Shown here: one piece after another, positions 33,344-41,568 of the stretch
Position numbering within the stretch: position 1 is the stretch's first letter
Layout of the letters: every line of letters starts with the position of its first letter
Assembly: GCF_900112685.1 (NCBI RefSeq)
Contig: NZ_FOMS01000008.1
Coordinates: 124,001 to 188,000, forward strand
DNA from: Roseivivax sediminis
GTDB taxonomy: Bacteria; Pseudomonadota; Alphaproteobacteria; Rhodobacterales; Rhodobacteraceae
Length of the DNA stretch: 64,000 nucleotides
Direction: 5' to 3'
Translations under genes and position numbers: made by a program
Notes under the pieces: generated by a model
The model's input: only the letters and a program-made list of their open reading frames with translations
Told to the model about the DNA's origin: nothing
The model's database searches: none

Positions 33344-34828
33344 TCAAAGGAACGCTGTTTCATAGAAACTACGCAATTTCCGGCTGTGGATACGCTCAAG
33401 CGGCATCTCGCGCAACTCTTCCATCGCCTTGATCCCGATCAGCAGGTGCCGCGCGACTTGCGTGCGGTAGAAATCCGTCGCCATGCCCGGCAGCTTCAGC
33501 TCTCCGTGCAGGGGCTTGTCCGAGACGCACAGCAGCGTGCCGTAGGGCACGCGGAACCGGAACCCGTTCGCCGCTATGGTGGCGCTTTCCATGTCGAGCG
33601 CGATGGCCCGCGACTGCGACAACCGCTGCACCGGGCCGGACATGTCCCTCAATTCCCAGTTGCGGTTGTCGACGCTGGCCACCGTGCCGGTGCGCATCAC
33701 GCGCTTGAGATCGTAGCCCGACAGCTCCGTCACGTCCGCCACCGCGTTCTCGAGCGCGACCTGGATCTCGGCCAGCGCCGGGATCGGCACCCAGACGGGC
33801 AGATCGTCGTCGAGCACGCGATCCTCGCGCAAGTAGGCATGCGCCAGCACGAAATCGCCGAGGCTCTGCGAATTGCGCAGGCCGGCGCAATGTCCGACCA
33901 TCATCCAGGCATGCGGGCGCAGCACCGCGATGTGGTCGGTCGCCGTCTTCGCATTCGACGGTCCGACGCCGATATTGACCAGCGTGATGCCGGCGTTGTT
34001 CGGTCGCTTGAGGTGGTAGGTCGGCATCTGCGGCATCTTCAGGACCGGCGCGAGTTCGTCCTCCGGGCCGGTGATCTCCACATTCCCGGTCGACACGAAG
34101 CTGGTGTAGCCGCTGTCGGGGTCTGCGAGCATCTGGCGCGCGAAGGCCTCGAACTCGCTGACGTAGAACTGGTAGTTGGTGAACAGGACGTGGTTCTGGA
34201 AATGCTCCGCGTCGGTCGCGGTGTAATGCGCGAGGCGCGCCAGCGAATAGTCGACGCGCTGCGCGGTGAACGGCGCGAGGGGTTCGGTGCCGTCCGGCGC
34301 CGGCTGGAAGGTGCCGTTGACGATATCGTCGTTGGTCGAGGTCAGGTCCGGCACGTCGAAGCAGTCGCGCAGCGGAAAGGCGGCGGCGCCTTCCTGCGGC
34401 ACCGTGATCTCGGACCGGGCGGCGACCGCGAAGTGGATCGGGATCGGCGTCTCCGAGGGGCCGACCTGCACCTTCACCCCGTGGGTCCGAACCAGCAGTT
34501 CCAGTTGTTGCCGCAGGTAATGGGCGAAGAGATCGGGCCGCGTGATCGTCGTGGCATAGCTGCCCGGCGCGGCGACATGGCCGAAGCTGAGGCGACTGTC
34601 CATCTTGGAATGGCTGGTCGTGGTGATCCGCACCTCGGGGTAGAACGCACGGTAGCGCACGCCGGGGTGGCCGTGCCGCATCGCGGACTCGAACGCCTCG
34701 GTCAGGAAGGTGACGGCCGTGCGGTAAAGCGTCGTCAGGTACGTGACCGCTTCGGCCGGATCGTCGAAGAGCCGCGGCCCCTCGCTTTCGGGCGCCTGCA
34801 CCTTCAGTTCGGTTGGAATGTCCTGCAT
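33344..34828 (-). CDS. amn: AMP nucleosidase
   Basis: A 494-residue enzyme hydrolysing AMP to adenine and ribose-5-phosphate. The N-terminal Amn domain (VRYRAFYPEVRITTTSHSKM, RLSFGHVAAPGSYATTITRP) precedes a purine-nucleoside-phosphorylase-like domain (GITLVNIGVGPSNAKTATDH, VGHCAGLRNSQSLGDFVLAH, IALDMESATIAANGFRF), of which ME is the ribose-contact pair. Length matches E. coli Amn. Starts at 34828 or 34843 are both possible; the former has GGGGG nearby. A nested inverted repeat lies 79-144 bp upstream. Confidence 0.95.
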   Translation of the reverse strand: MQDIPTELKVQAPESEGPRLFDDPAEAVTYLTTLYRTAVTFLTEAFESAMRHGHPGVRYRAFYPEVRITTTSHSKMDSRLSFGHVAAPGSYATTITRPDLFAHYLRQQLELLVRTHGVKVQVGPSETPIPIHFAVAARSEITVPQEGAAAFPLRDCFDVPDLTSTNDDIVNGTFQPAPDGTEPLAPFTAQRVDYSLARLAHYTATDAEHFQNHVLFTNYQFYVSEFEAFARQMLADPDSGYTSFVSTGNVEITGPEDELAPVLKMPQMPTYHLKRPNNAGITLVNIGVGPSNAKTATDHIAVLRPHAWMMVGHCAGLRNSQSLGDFVLAHAYLREDRVLDDDLPVWVPIPALAEIQVALENAVADVTELSGYDLKRVMRTGTVASVDNRNWELRDMSGPVQRLSQSRAIALDMESATIAANGFRFRVPYGTLLCVSDKPLHGELKLPGMATDFYRTQVARHLLIGIKAMEELREMPLERIHSRKLRSFYETAFL

Positions 34829-34906
34829 CGCGGCCCCCGGCATGTTTGCGGGCAAGATGGCAGGGGGGCCGCCCCGCTTCAAGCCGCCCCGGACTGCATC
34901 GAACCG

Positions 34907-34972
34907 CCGGAACCGGGCGCCCCGCACGGGAAAAGTGCGGCGCGGGGTGCCACCGTCCGGCCCCGGTTCCGG
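34907..34972 (-). promoter_or_regulatory. Nested inverted repeats upstream of amn
   Basis: Outer arms CCGGAACCGGG / CCCGGTTCCGG (34907-34917, 34962-34972), perfect over 11 bp. Inside lies CCGCAC-gggaaaa-GTGCGG (34922-34940). The gap between ilvE and amn is 229 bp and both genes are on the minus strand, so this is either the ilvE terminator region or a structured amn leader. Confidence 0.45.
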
Positions 34973-35057
34973 CGCGGCCACGAAGCTGACGGCGAACCGC
35001 GCCGCGAGCCTTCGGCCGTGGTCAGGACAAGGCCCCGCCCGGCGAAGGCCGTCCCTC

Positions 35058-35927
35058 TCAGCTCCGGACCTTGGTCTCGTAGGCGTCCGAGATCTCGCGC
35101 GCGAGCGCACCGACCTCGAAGTTGTAGTCGCCGATCTGCCCGACCGGCGTCACCTCGGCGGCGGTGCCGGTCAGCCAGCACTGCTCGAAGCCCTCGAGCT
35201 CCTCGGGCATGATGTGGCGCTCGTGGATCTTCACCTGGCGCTCTTCCAGCATCCCCATGACCGTCTGCCGCGTCAGGCCGTTGAGGAAGCAGTCCGGCTT
35301 CGGCGTGTGCACCTCGCCGTCCTTGACGAAGAAGATGTTGGCCCCCGTCGCCTCGGCGACGTAGCCGCGATAGTCGAACATCATCGCGTCCGAACATCCC
35401 TTCGCCTCGGCGGCGTGCTTGGACATGGTGCAGATCATGTAAAGGCCGGCGGCCTTGGCATGGCTCGGTGCGGTCTCGGGGCTCGGCCGTTTCCACTTGG
35501 CGATGTCGAGCTTGGCGCCGCGTGTCTTGGCGTCGCCGTAATAGCTGCCCCATTCCCACGCCGCGATGGCGAGCCGCACCGGGTTGCGCTTGGAGGCGAC
35601 GCCCATGTCCTCGCCCACGCCGCGCCAGGCGACGGCGCGGACATAGGCATCGGTCAGGCCGTTCACGGCCAGGACTTTCGCCTTCGCCGCCTCGATCTCC
35701 TCGACGCTGTAGGGGATCTCGAAATCGAGTTCTCCGGCGGAATAATGCAGCCGCTCCGAATGTTCGCGCGACAGGAAGATCTTGCCGTTATACGCGCGCT
35801 CGCCCTCGAAGACGGAGCTGGCGTAATGCATCGCGTGGGTCAGCACGTGCACGTTCGCGCCGCGCCAGTCCACCATCTGCCCGTCCATCCAGATCGTGCC
35901 GTCCCGATCGTCATACGCTCCCGCCAT
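35058..35927 (-). CDS. ilvE: Branched-chain amino acid aminotransferase
   Basis: A 289-residue fold-type IV PLP enzyme making valine, leucine and isoleucine from their 2-oxo acids. The Schiff-base lysine is Lys158 in PSHAKAAGLY; FEGERAYNGKIF, the phosphate-binding YVAEATGANIFF and WLTGTAAEVTPVGQIGDYNF agree with the family. Usual IlvE length minus some N-terminal residues. ATG at 35927 chosen because family proteins start a few residues before the strand TIWMDGQMVDW. Divergent from petP. Confidence 0.95.
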   Translation of the reverse strand: MAGAYDDRDGTIWMDGQMVDWRGANVHVLTHAMHYASSVFEGERAYNGKIFLSREHSERLHYSAGELDFEIPYSVEEIEAAKAKVLAVNGLTDAYVRAVAWRGVGEDMGVASKRNPVRLAIAAWEWGSYYGDAKTRGAKLDIAKWKRPSPETAPSHAKAAGLYMICTMSKHAAEAKGCSDAMMFDYRGYVAEATGANIFFVKDGEVHTPKPDCFLNGLTRQTVMGMLEERQVKIHERHIMPEELEGFEQCWLTGTAAEVTPVGQIGDYNFEVGALAREISDAYETKVRS

Positions 35928-36026
35928 TGCGCGCACTCCCAGCCTAGGTTTTCCGTTTGTTGCGCCAAATACGTCCGCTCCGGACACAAAATGTCGCAAA
36001 ATCTGCGAGTCGCTACCAGTTGAACC

Positions 36027-36055
36027 TTGGAATGTCAACAAGACTGACCTAGACT
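36027..36055 (+). promoter_or_regulatory. Candidate sigma-70-type promoter of petP-petR
   Basis: TTGGAA (36027-36032), 17-base spacer, TAGACT (36050-36055), 40 bp before the petP start. A reasonable but not perfect match to TTGACA/TATAAT. Confidence 0.35.
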
Positions 36056-36095
36056 GCCCGCAAACCCAGCAGAACGTGAACAGGAAAGGCCAACC

Positions 36096-36605
36096 ATGGC
36101 AGAGCCGGAGCGGATGACGGCGCAGGGCGGCGAGGCGCTGCTCTTTCTCACCGACGAGCAGCTTCGCCAGGGGATCGAGGCGATGTTCTTCGCCTATCGC
36201 GGCTTCACCGCCGATCCCGACCGGATTCTCGAGACGCTGTCCTACGGCCGGGCGCATCACCGCGCGATCCACTTCATCAACTGCGTGCCGGGCACGACGG
36301 TGAACAACCTGCTGTCGATCCTCGGCGTGACCAAGCAGTCGCTGAACCGGGTGCTGCGCACGCTGATCGCCGACGGGCTGGTGGAAAGCCGGGTGGGCCG
36401 CAGCGACAAGCGCGAACGCCACCTCTACCTGACCGAGCGGGGCCAGGGCCTTGAGCGACAGCTCTCGGACGCCCAGCGCGCGCGGATGCGGCAGGCCTAC
36501 CGGCAGGCCGGGCCGGACGCGGTGGCCGGGTTCCGCACGGTGCTCGAGGCTATGATGGATTCCGAGCAGCAGCGACAGTATCGTGCGCTGCGGACCGGAC
36601 GCTAG
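36096..36605 (+). CDS. petP: MarR family regulator PetP
   Basis: A 169-residue winged-helix regulator. The HTH is GTTVNNLLSILGVTKQSLNR, followed by VLRTLIADGLVESRVGRSDK and RERHLYLTERG (wing). Together with the response regulator 20 bp downstream it matches the petP-petR pair of Rhodobacter capsulatus, first found near the cytochrome bc1 (petABC) genes. The pet genes are not in this window. The ligand or signal is unknown. Confidence 0.88.
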   Translation: MAEPERMTAQGGEALLFLTDEQLRQGIEAMFFAYRGFTADPDRILETLSYGRAHHRAIHFINCVPGTTVNNLLSILGVTKQSLNRVLRTLIADGLVESRVGRSDKRERHLYLTERGQGLERQLSDAQRARMRQAYRQAGPDAVAGFRTVLEAMMDSEQQRQYRALRTGR

Positions 36606-36625
36606 GCTCGGAGGGGAGAGACGGA

Positions 36626-37327
36626 ATGAGCGATCCCGATGCGCATCTGCTGATCGTGGACGACGACGAGCGGATTCGCGGTCTGCTGCAGAAATTCCTG
36701 ATGCGCAGCGGCTTTCTGGTCAGCACTGCACGCGATGCGGCGCATGCGCGGCGGGTGCTGTCGGGGCTCGACTTCGACCTCATCGTGCTCGACGTGATGA
36801 TGCCGGGCGAAGACGGCGTTGCGCTGACCCGCTCGATCCGCGAAACGCGCACCACGCCGATCCTGCTGCTGACCGCGAAGTCAGAGACAGACGATCGCAT
36901 CGCGGGGCTGGAGGCCGGCGCGGACGACTACCTCTCCAAGCCGTTCGAGCCCAAGGAACTGCTGCTGCGGATCAACGCGATCCTGCGGCGGATGCCTGAT
37001 GTGCCCGCGGGCGAGACGGCGCCGAAGCTGCTGACGCTGGGGCCGATCCGATACGACATCGAGCGCGGCGAGATGTGGCGCGGCGAGGAGCCGATCCGCC
37101 TGACGGCGACGGAAAGCCACCTGATGCGGATCTTCGCGGCCAAGCCGGGCGAGGCGCTGTCCCGCACCAGGCTGGTGGAGGATCTCGGCCGCGACCGCAG
37201 CCAGAGCCAGGAGCGCGCGGTGGACGTTCAGATCACCCGGCTGCGCCGCAAGATCGAGGACGACCCCAAGCAGCCGCGCTACCTGCAGACGGTGCGGGGC
37301 GCCGGTTACATGCTGTCGCCCGACTGA
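36626..37327 (+). CDS. petR: OmpR-family response regulator PetR
   Basis: A 233-residue two-domain response regulator. The receiver has the acidic cluster Asp12-14, phosphoacceptor Asp56 (VLDVMMPGEDG), Thr83 and Lys105 (LSKPF). The winged-helix output ends VDVQITRLRRKIEDDPKQPR and YLQTVRGAGYML. In R. capsulatus PetR is reported as important for growth. No histidine kinase gene is adjacent, so the cognate kinase is elsewhere. GGAGGGGAGAG is the ribosome binding region; 20 bp separate it from petP. Confidence 0.92.
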   Translation: MSDPDAHLLIVDDDERIRGLLQKFLMRSGFLVSTARDAAHARRVLSGLDFDLIVLDVMMPGEDGVALTRSIRETRTTPILLLTAKSETDDRIAGLEAGADDYLSKPFEPKELLLRINAILRRMPDVPAGETAPKLLTLGPIRYDIERGEMWRGEEPIRLTATESHLMRIFAAKPGEALSRTRLVEDLGRDRSQSQERAVDVQITRLRRKIEDDPKQPRYLQTVRGAGYMLSPD

Positions 37328-37399
37328 TGCGGGCGAGGACGCCCGCAAGGGCGGATCGAGCCTTGCTCCTCAAGCCCTTTTCGGGCTTTCCTCGCAGCC

Positions 37400-38323
37400 A
37401 TGACAGCTCTCATCACCCATGCCGACGGGCTGACCCACGTCACCCCCGACGGCCACCCCGAACGTGTCGCCCGGCTCGAGCACCTCTTGCACGCGCTGGA
37501 GCCTCTGGACCTCACCCGCGTCTCCGCCCCTCTGGCGAGCGAGGACGACCTCCTGCGCTGCCACCCGCAGGATTACATCGACCGCATCCGCACCAACACG
37601 CCCGCCAAGGGCGCGGTGCCGCTCGATTCCGACACCTGGCTCTCCCCGGGCTCCTGGAACGCCGCGCTGCGCTGCGTCGGCGGCGCGATTCGCGGCGTCG
37701 ACATGGTTCTCGCGGGGGAAGTGCCCAACGTGTTCTGCGCCACGCGTCCGCCCGGCCACCACACCGAGACCGCGACGCCGATGGGCTTCTGCATCTTCGG
37801 TACGGCGGCCATCGCCGCGAAACACGCGCTCGACCAGCACGGCCTGTCGCGCGTCGCAATCGTCGATTTCGACGTCCACCACGGCAACGGCACGCAGGAC
37901 CTGCTGTGGACCGAGGACCGCGCGCTCTTCGTCTCCTCGCACCAGTCGCCGCTCTGGCCCGGCAGCGGGGCCCCCTCCGAACGCGGCGCGCACGACAACG
38001 TTCTGAACGTCCCGCTCTCGCCCGGCTCGGACGGCGCCGTGATGCGGCGGGAGTACGAGTCGAAGGTCTTTCCGCGCCTGCGCGACTTCGCGCCCGAGCT
38101 CCTGATCATCTCCGCCGGCTTCGATTCGCATGCCGACGACCCGCTCGCCAACCTCGAATGGGAGGCGGAGGATTTCCGCTGGCTCACCAGGGAGCTCTGT
38201 GCGATCGCCCGCGACTGCTGCGATGGCCGGCTGGTCTCCACTCTGGAGGGCGGTTACGATCTCGCCGCGCTGAGCGAGTCCGGTCGCGCGCATGTCGAGG
38301 AATTGATGGAGGCAGGGACATGA
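37400..38323 (+). CDS. Histone deacetylase/acetylpolyamine amidohydrolase family protein
   Basis: A 307-residue arginase/deacetylase-fold zinc hydrolase. Catalytic His pair in RPPGHHTETATPMGFC, zinc ligands in VDFDVHHGNGTQDLLW (Asp, His) and an Asp in the AGFDSHADDPLANLEW loop, then LEGGYDLAAL with the conserved Gly-Tyr. Acetylated polyamines or other N-acetyl amines are the usual bacterial substrates; protein deacetylation is possible. It overlaps xseB by four bases (ATGA) and heads the cluster leading to dxs, a typical Rhodobacterales order. Confidence 0.9.
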   Translation: MTALITHADGLTHVTPDGHPERVARLEHLLHALEPLDLTRVSAPLASEDDLLRCHPQDYIDRIRTNTPAKGAVPLDSDTWLSPGSWNAALRCVGGAIRGVDMVLAGEVPNVFCATRPPGHHTETATPMGFCIFGTAAIAAKHALDQHGLSRVAIVDFDVHHGNGTQDLLWTEDRALFVSSHQSPLWPGSGAPSERGAHDNVLNVPLSPGSDGAVMRREYESKVFPRLRDFAPELLIISAGFDSHADDPLANLEWEAEDFRWLTRELCAIARDCCDGRLVSTLEGGYDLAALSESGRAHVEELMEAGT

Positions 38324-38586
38324 CCGACAGCCCGGTCACCGAAGAGGCCGGCCCCCCGGTCGAGGAGATGAGCTTCGAGACCGCGATGGCCGAGCTCGAG
38401 CGCGTGGTCGCGCAGCTCGAACGCGGCGACGTGGCGCTCGACGATTCGATCCGCCTCTACGAGCGCGGCGCGGCGCTGAAAAAGCGCTGCGAGGCCAAGC
38501 TCAAAGATGCCGAGGAAAAGGTCGCCGCGATCACCCTCGACGCCGAGGGCACGCCCACGGGCACGAAGCCGGTCGACGCCGGCTGA
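38320..38586 (+). CDS. xseB: Exodeoxyribonuclease VII small subunit
   Basis: An 88-residue protein of two helices; the core MSFETAMAELERVVAQLERG and DVALDDSIRLYERGAALKKR is the XseB signature. It forms a complex with XseA to degrade single-stranded DNA. ATGA overlap with the upstream deacetylase gene and one-base overlap with the next gene. xseA is not in the window. Confidence 0.93.
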   Translation: MTDSPVTEEAGPPVEEMSFETAMAELERVVAQLERGDVALDDSIRLYERGAALKKRCEAKLKDAEEKVAAITLDAEGTPTGTKPVDAG

Positions 38587-39449
38587 TGCCGTTCGAGGAG
38601 GACCTCGCCGCGGCGCAGGCGCGGATCGAGGCCGGATTCGACGACCTCTTCGCGCACACGCCGGGCCTGCCGCTGCACGACGCGATGCGCTACGCGCTGC
38701 GCGGCGGCAAGCGGCTGCGCGGTTTCCTGGTGCTGGAGGGCGCGCGCCTGCACGGTGCGCCGGACGCGCTGAACGCCGCGCTCGCGATCGAGGCGGTGCA
38801 TGCCTATTCGCTCGTCCACGACGACCTGCCGGCGATGGACGACGACGACACCCGCCGCGGTCAGCCGACGCTGCACCGCAAGTGGGACGAGGCGACCGCG
38901 ATCCTTGCCGGAGACGCGCTGCAGACGATGGGCTTCGAGCTCTGCCTCGCACCGGGCTGCCATCCCGACCCGGCGGTGCGCGCCGACCTCGCCTTCGCGC
39001 TCGCCAAGGCGGCCGGCGCCGAAGGCATGGTGCTCGGCCAGGCGCTCGACATCGAGGCGGAAGCCGGCGGCGCGACCGATCTGGAGGCGATCACGCGCCT
39101 CCAGGCCGGCAAGACCGGCGCACTGATCTCCTGGGCGGCGGAGGCCGGCCCGCGCCTCGCCGGGGCCGACCCCGCGCCGATGCGCGGCTATGCCGCCGCG
39201 CTCGGCCTCGCCTTCCAGATCGCCGACGATCTTCTGGACGTCGAAGGCGACGCGGATGCGCTCGGCAAAGCGGTCGGCAAGGACGCGGCCGCCGGCAAGG
39301 CGACCTTCGTGTCGCTCCTGGGGGTGGACGGCGCCCGCGCCCGCGCGTCAGAGCTCATCGACACCGCCTGCGACGCGCTATCTGCCTACGGAAAGGGCGC
39401 TGCCAGCTTGATAGACGCCGCCCGCTTCGTTATCTCGCGGCAGACCTGA
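38586..39449 (+). CDS. ispA: Polyprenyl (geranyl/farnesyl) diphosphate synthase
   Basis: A 287-residue all-helical prenyltransferase. The first Asp-rich motif DDLPAMD is at residues 79-85 (within VHDDLPAMDDDDTRRG) and the second DDLLD at 214-218. KRLRGFLVL lies ahead as expected for diphosphate binding. Short-chain FPP synthase (IspA) is the likeliest; product length is not determined by eye. Start shares a base with the xseB stop. Feeds the same isoprenoid pathway as dxs 54 bp downstream. Confidence 0.92.
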   Translation: MPFEEDLAAAQARIEAGFDDLFAHTPGLPLHDAMRYALRGGKRLRGFLVLEGARLHGAPDALNAALAIEAVHAYSLVHDDLPAMDDDDTRRGQPTLHRKWDEATAILAGDALQTMGFELCLAPGCHPDPAVRADLAFALAKAAGAEGMVLGQALDIEAEAGGATDLEAITRLQAGKTGALISWAAEAGPRLAGADPAPMRGYAAALGLAFQIADDLLDVEGDADALGKAVGKDAAAGKATFVSLLGVDGARARASELIDTACDALSAYGKGAASLIDAARFVISRQT

Positions 39450-39503
39450 CGGCCCCTCCCGCATCGTCCGCCAGTCCGCGCACATCAAGGAGGCGCGCAG
39501 CCC

Positions 39504-41429
39504 ATGTCCGACCGTCCTCTCACCCCGCTTCTCGACCGCGTCGCTTCGCCGGCCGACCTCAAGGCCTTCTCCGACATGGAGCTGCGTCAGGTTGCCGACG
39601 AATTGCGCGCCGAGACCATTTCCGCGGTGTCCGAAACCGGCGGTCATCTTGGCGCGGGGCTCGGCGTGATCGAGCTGACCGTCGCGCTGCACAGCGTCTT
39701 CGACGCGCCGCGCGACAAGATCGTCTGGGACGTCTCGCACCAGACCTACCCGCACAAGATCCTCACAGGGCGCCGCGACCGCATCCGTACCCTGCGCCAG
39801 GCCGGGGGCCTCTCGGGCTTCACCAAACGCAGCGAGTCGCCCTACGACCCGTTCGGCGCGGCGCATTCCTCGACCTCGATCTCGGCCGCGCTCGGCTTCG
39901 CCACCGCCCGCGATCTCGGCGGCGATTGCGACACCGGGCATGGCGACGCCATCGCGGTGATCGGCGACGGCGCGATGTCGGCGGGCATGGCCTACGAGGC
40001 GATGAACAATGCCGGCCACATGGGCAAGCGGCTGATCGTCATCCTCAACGACAACGAGATGTCCATCGCGCCGCCGACCGGGGCGATGTCGACCTACCTC
40101 TCGCGCCTTTACACCGAGGCGCCGTTCCACACCCTGAAGGACGCCGCCAAGGGCGCCGTGTCCTTCCTGCCCGAGCCCTTCCGCGAGGGCGCCAAGCGCG
40201 CCAAGGACATGATCAAGGGCATGGCGATGGGCGGCACGCTCTTCGAGGAGCTCGGCTTTACCTATCTCGGCCCCATCGACGGGCACGACATGACCCAGCT
40301 TCTGCCGGTGCTGCGCGCGGTGAAGGCCCGCGCCCACGGGCCGGTGCTGATCCATGCGCTGACCCGCAAGGGCAAGGGCTACCAACCGGCGGAGGAGCGC
40401 CCCGATCGCGGCCACGCCACCGCGAAGTTCGACATCCGTTCCGGCGAGCAGAAGAAGACGCCGCCGAACGCCCCGGCCTATACCAAGGTCTTCGCCGGTG
40501 CGCTGATCACGGAGGCCGAGGCCGACCACCGGATCTGCGCGGTGACCGCGGCGATGCCCGACGGCACCGGGCTCGACAAGTTCGGCGAGCGGTTCCCCTC
40601 GCGCACCTTCGACGTGGGCATCGCCGAACAGCACGCCGTGACCTTCTGCGCCGGGCTCGCGGCGGGGGGCATGAAGCCTTTCGCGGCGCTCTATTCGACC
40701 TTCCTGCAGCGCGGCTACGACCAGGTCGTGCACGACGTCGCGATCCAGCGCCTGCCGGTGCGCTTCGCCATTGACCGCGCGGGGCTCGTGGGCGCCGACG
40801 GCGCCACCCATGCGGGCAGCTACGACGTCGCCTACCTGGCCAACCTGCCGGGCTTCACCGTGATGGCCGCCGCCGACGAGGCGGAGCTGGTGCACATGGT
40901 CGCCACCGCCGCCGCGCACGACGAGGGCCCCATCGCCTTCCGGTACCCGCGTGGCGAGGGCACCGGCGTGGAGATGCCCGAGCGCGGCACGCCGCTTGAG
41001 ATCGGCCGCGGCCGGATGATCCGCGAAGGGTCCGGCGTCGCGCTTCTGTCCTTCGGCACACGCCTTCAGGAGGTGACGGAGGCCGCCGATGCGCTGGAAG
41101 CGCGCGGCATCCGCCCGACCGTCGCCGATGCGCGTTTCGCCAAGCCGCTCGACCGAGACCTGATCCTGCGCCTCGCGCGGAACCACGAGGCGCTGATCAC
41201 CGTGGAGGAAGGCGCCGTCGGCGGCTTCGGCAGCCATGTCGCGCAGCTTCTGGCCGAGGAAGGCGTCTTCGATTCCGGGTTGAAGTTCCGCTCCATGGTG
41301 CTGCCCGACATCTTCATCGACCAGGCCTCCCCGCGCGACATGTACGCGGTGGCGAAGCTCAACGCCGAGGATATCGAGGCGAAGGTGCTGAGCGTCATGG
41401 GCGTCGCGCAGATGGACCGCCGGGCCTGA
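39504..41429 (+). CDS. dxs: 1-deoxy-D-xylulose-5-phosphate synthase
   Basis: A 641-residue thiamine-diphosphate enzyme making DXP from pyruvate and glyceraldehyde-3-phosphate, first step of the MEP pathway. The N-terminal catalytic His is in [19 protein letters not shown]; the ThDP motif [21 protein letters not shown] follows, and the pyrimidine domain has [17 protein letters not shown] with the catalytic Glu; the transketolase C domain closes the protein. Normal length. AAGGAGG-type ribosome site before the ATG. Last gene of the deacetylase-xseB-ispA-dxs unit. Confidence 0.97.
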   Translation: MSDRPLTPLLDRVASPADLKAFSDMELRQVADELRAETISAVSETGGHLGAGLGVIELTVALHSVFDAPRDKIVWDVSHQTYPHKILTGRRDRIRTLRQAGGLSGFTKRSESPYDPFGAAHSSTSISAALGFATARDLGGDCDTGHGDAIAVIGDGAMSAGMAYEAMNNAGHMGKRLIVILNDNEMSIAPPTGAMSTYLSRLYTEAPFHTLKDAAKGAVSFLPEPFREGAKRAKDMIKGMAMGGTLFEELGFTYLGPIDGHDMTQLLPVLRAVKARAHGPVLIHALTRKGKGYQPAEERPDRGHATAKFDIRSGEQKKTPPNAPAYTKVFAGALITEAEADHRICAVTAAMPDGTGLDKFGERFPSRTFDVGIAEQHAVTFCAGLAAGGMKPFAALYSTFLQRGYDQVVHDVAIQRLPVRFAIDRAGLVGADGATHAGSYDVAYLANLPGFTVMAAADEAELVHMVATAAAHDEGPIAFRYPRGEGTGVEMPERGTPLEIGRGRMIREGSGVALLSFGTRLQEVTEAADALEARGIRPTVADARFAKPLDRDLILRLARNHEALITVEEGAVGGFGSHVAQLLAEEGVFDSGLKFRSMVLPDIFIDQASPRDMYAVAKLNAEDIEAKVLSVMGVAQMDRRA

Positions 41430-41450
41430 TCGGAGAGTGCGGGCGCAAGG

Positions 41451-41517
41451 GCCGCCATTGATCCGAGCGTCGGTGGCGGCGCCCCTCGCGCTCCACGGGA
41501 TATTTTCGGGCAGATGA
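41451..41517 (+). repeat. Intergenic repeat, copy 3 (hairpin plus AT core)
   Basis: Arms GCCGCCA / TGGCGGC (41451-41457, 41474-41480), then GCCCCTCGCGCTCCACGGGA and the core GGGATATTTTCGGGCAGATG (41497-41516), identical to the core of copy 2. Located between dxs and the convergent receptor gene, so it could also serve as the dxs transcript end. Confidence 0.8.
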
Positions 41518-41568
41518 CGTCAGGGGCGCGGCACGATGGCCGCGCCCCCCGTATTCGGGGCAGCTCCC

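Noticed and set aside
33326-35212. A 628-codon plus-strand frame
   Set aside because: Antisense to AMP nucleosidase; no recognisable motif.
39378-41237. A 619-codon minus-strand frame
   Set aside because: Antisense to dxs; composition typical of reverse-strand shadows.
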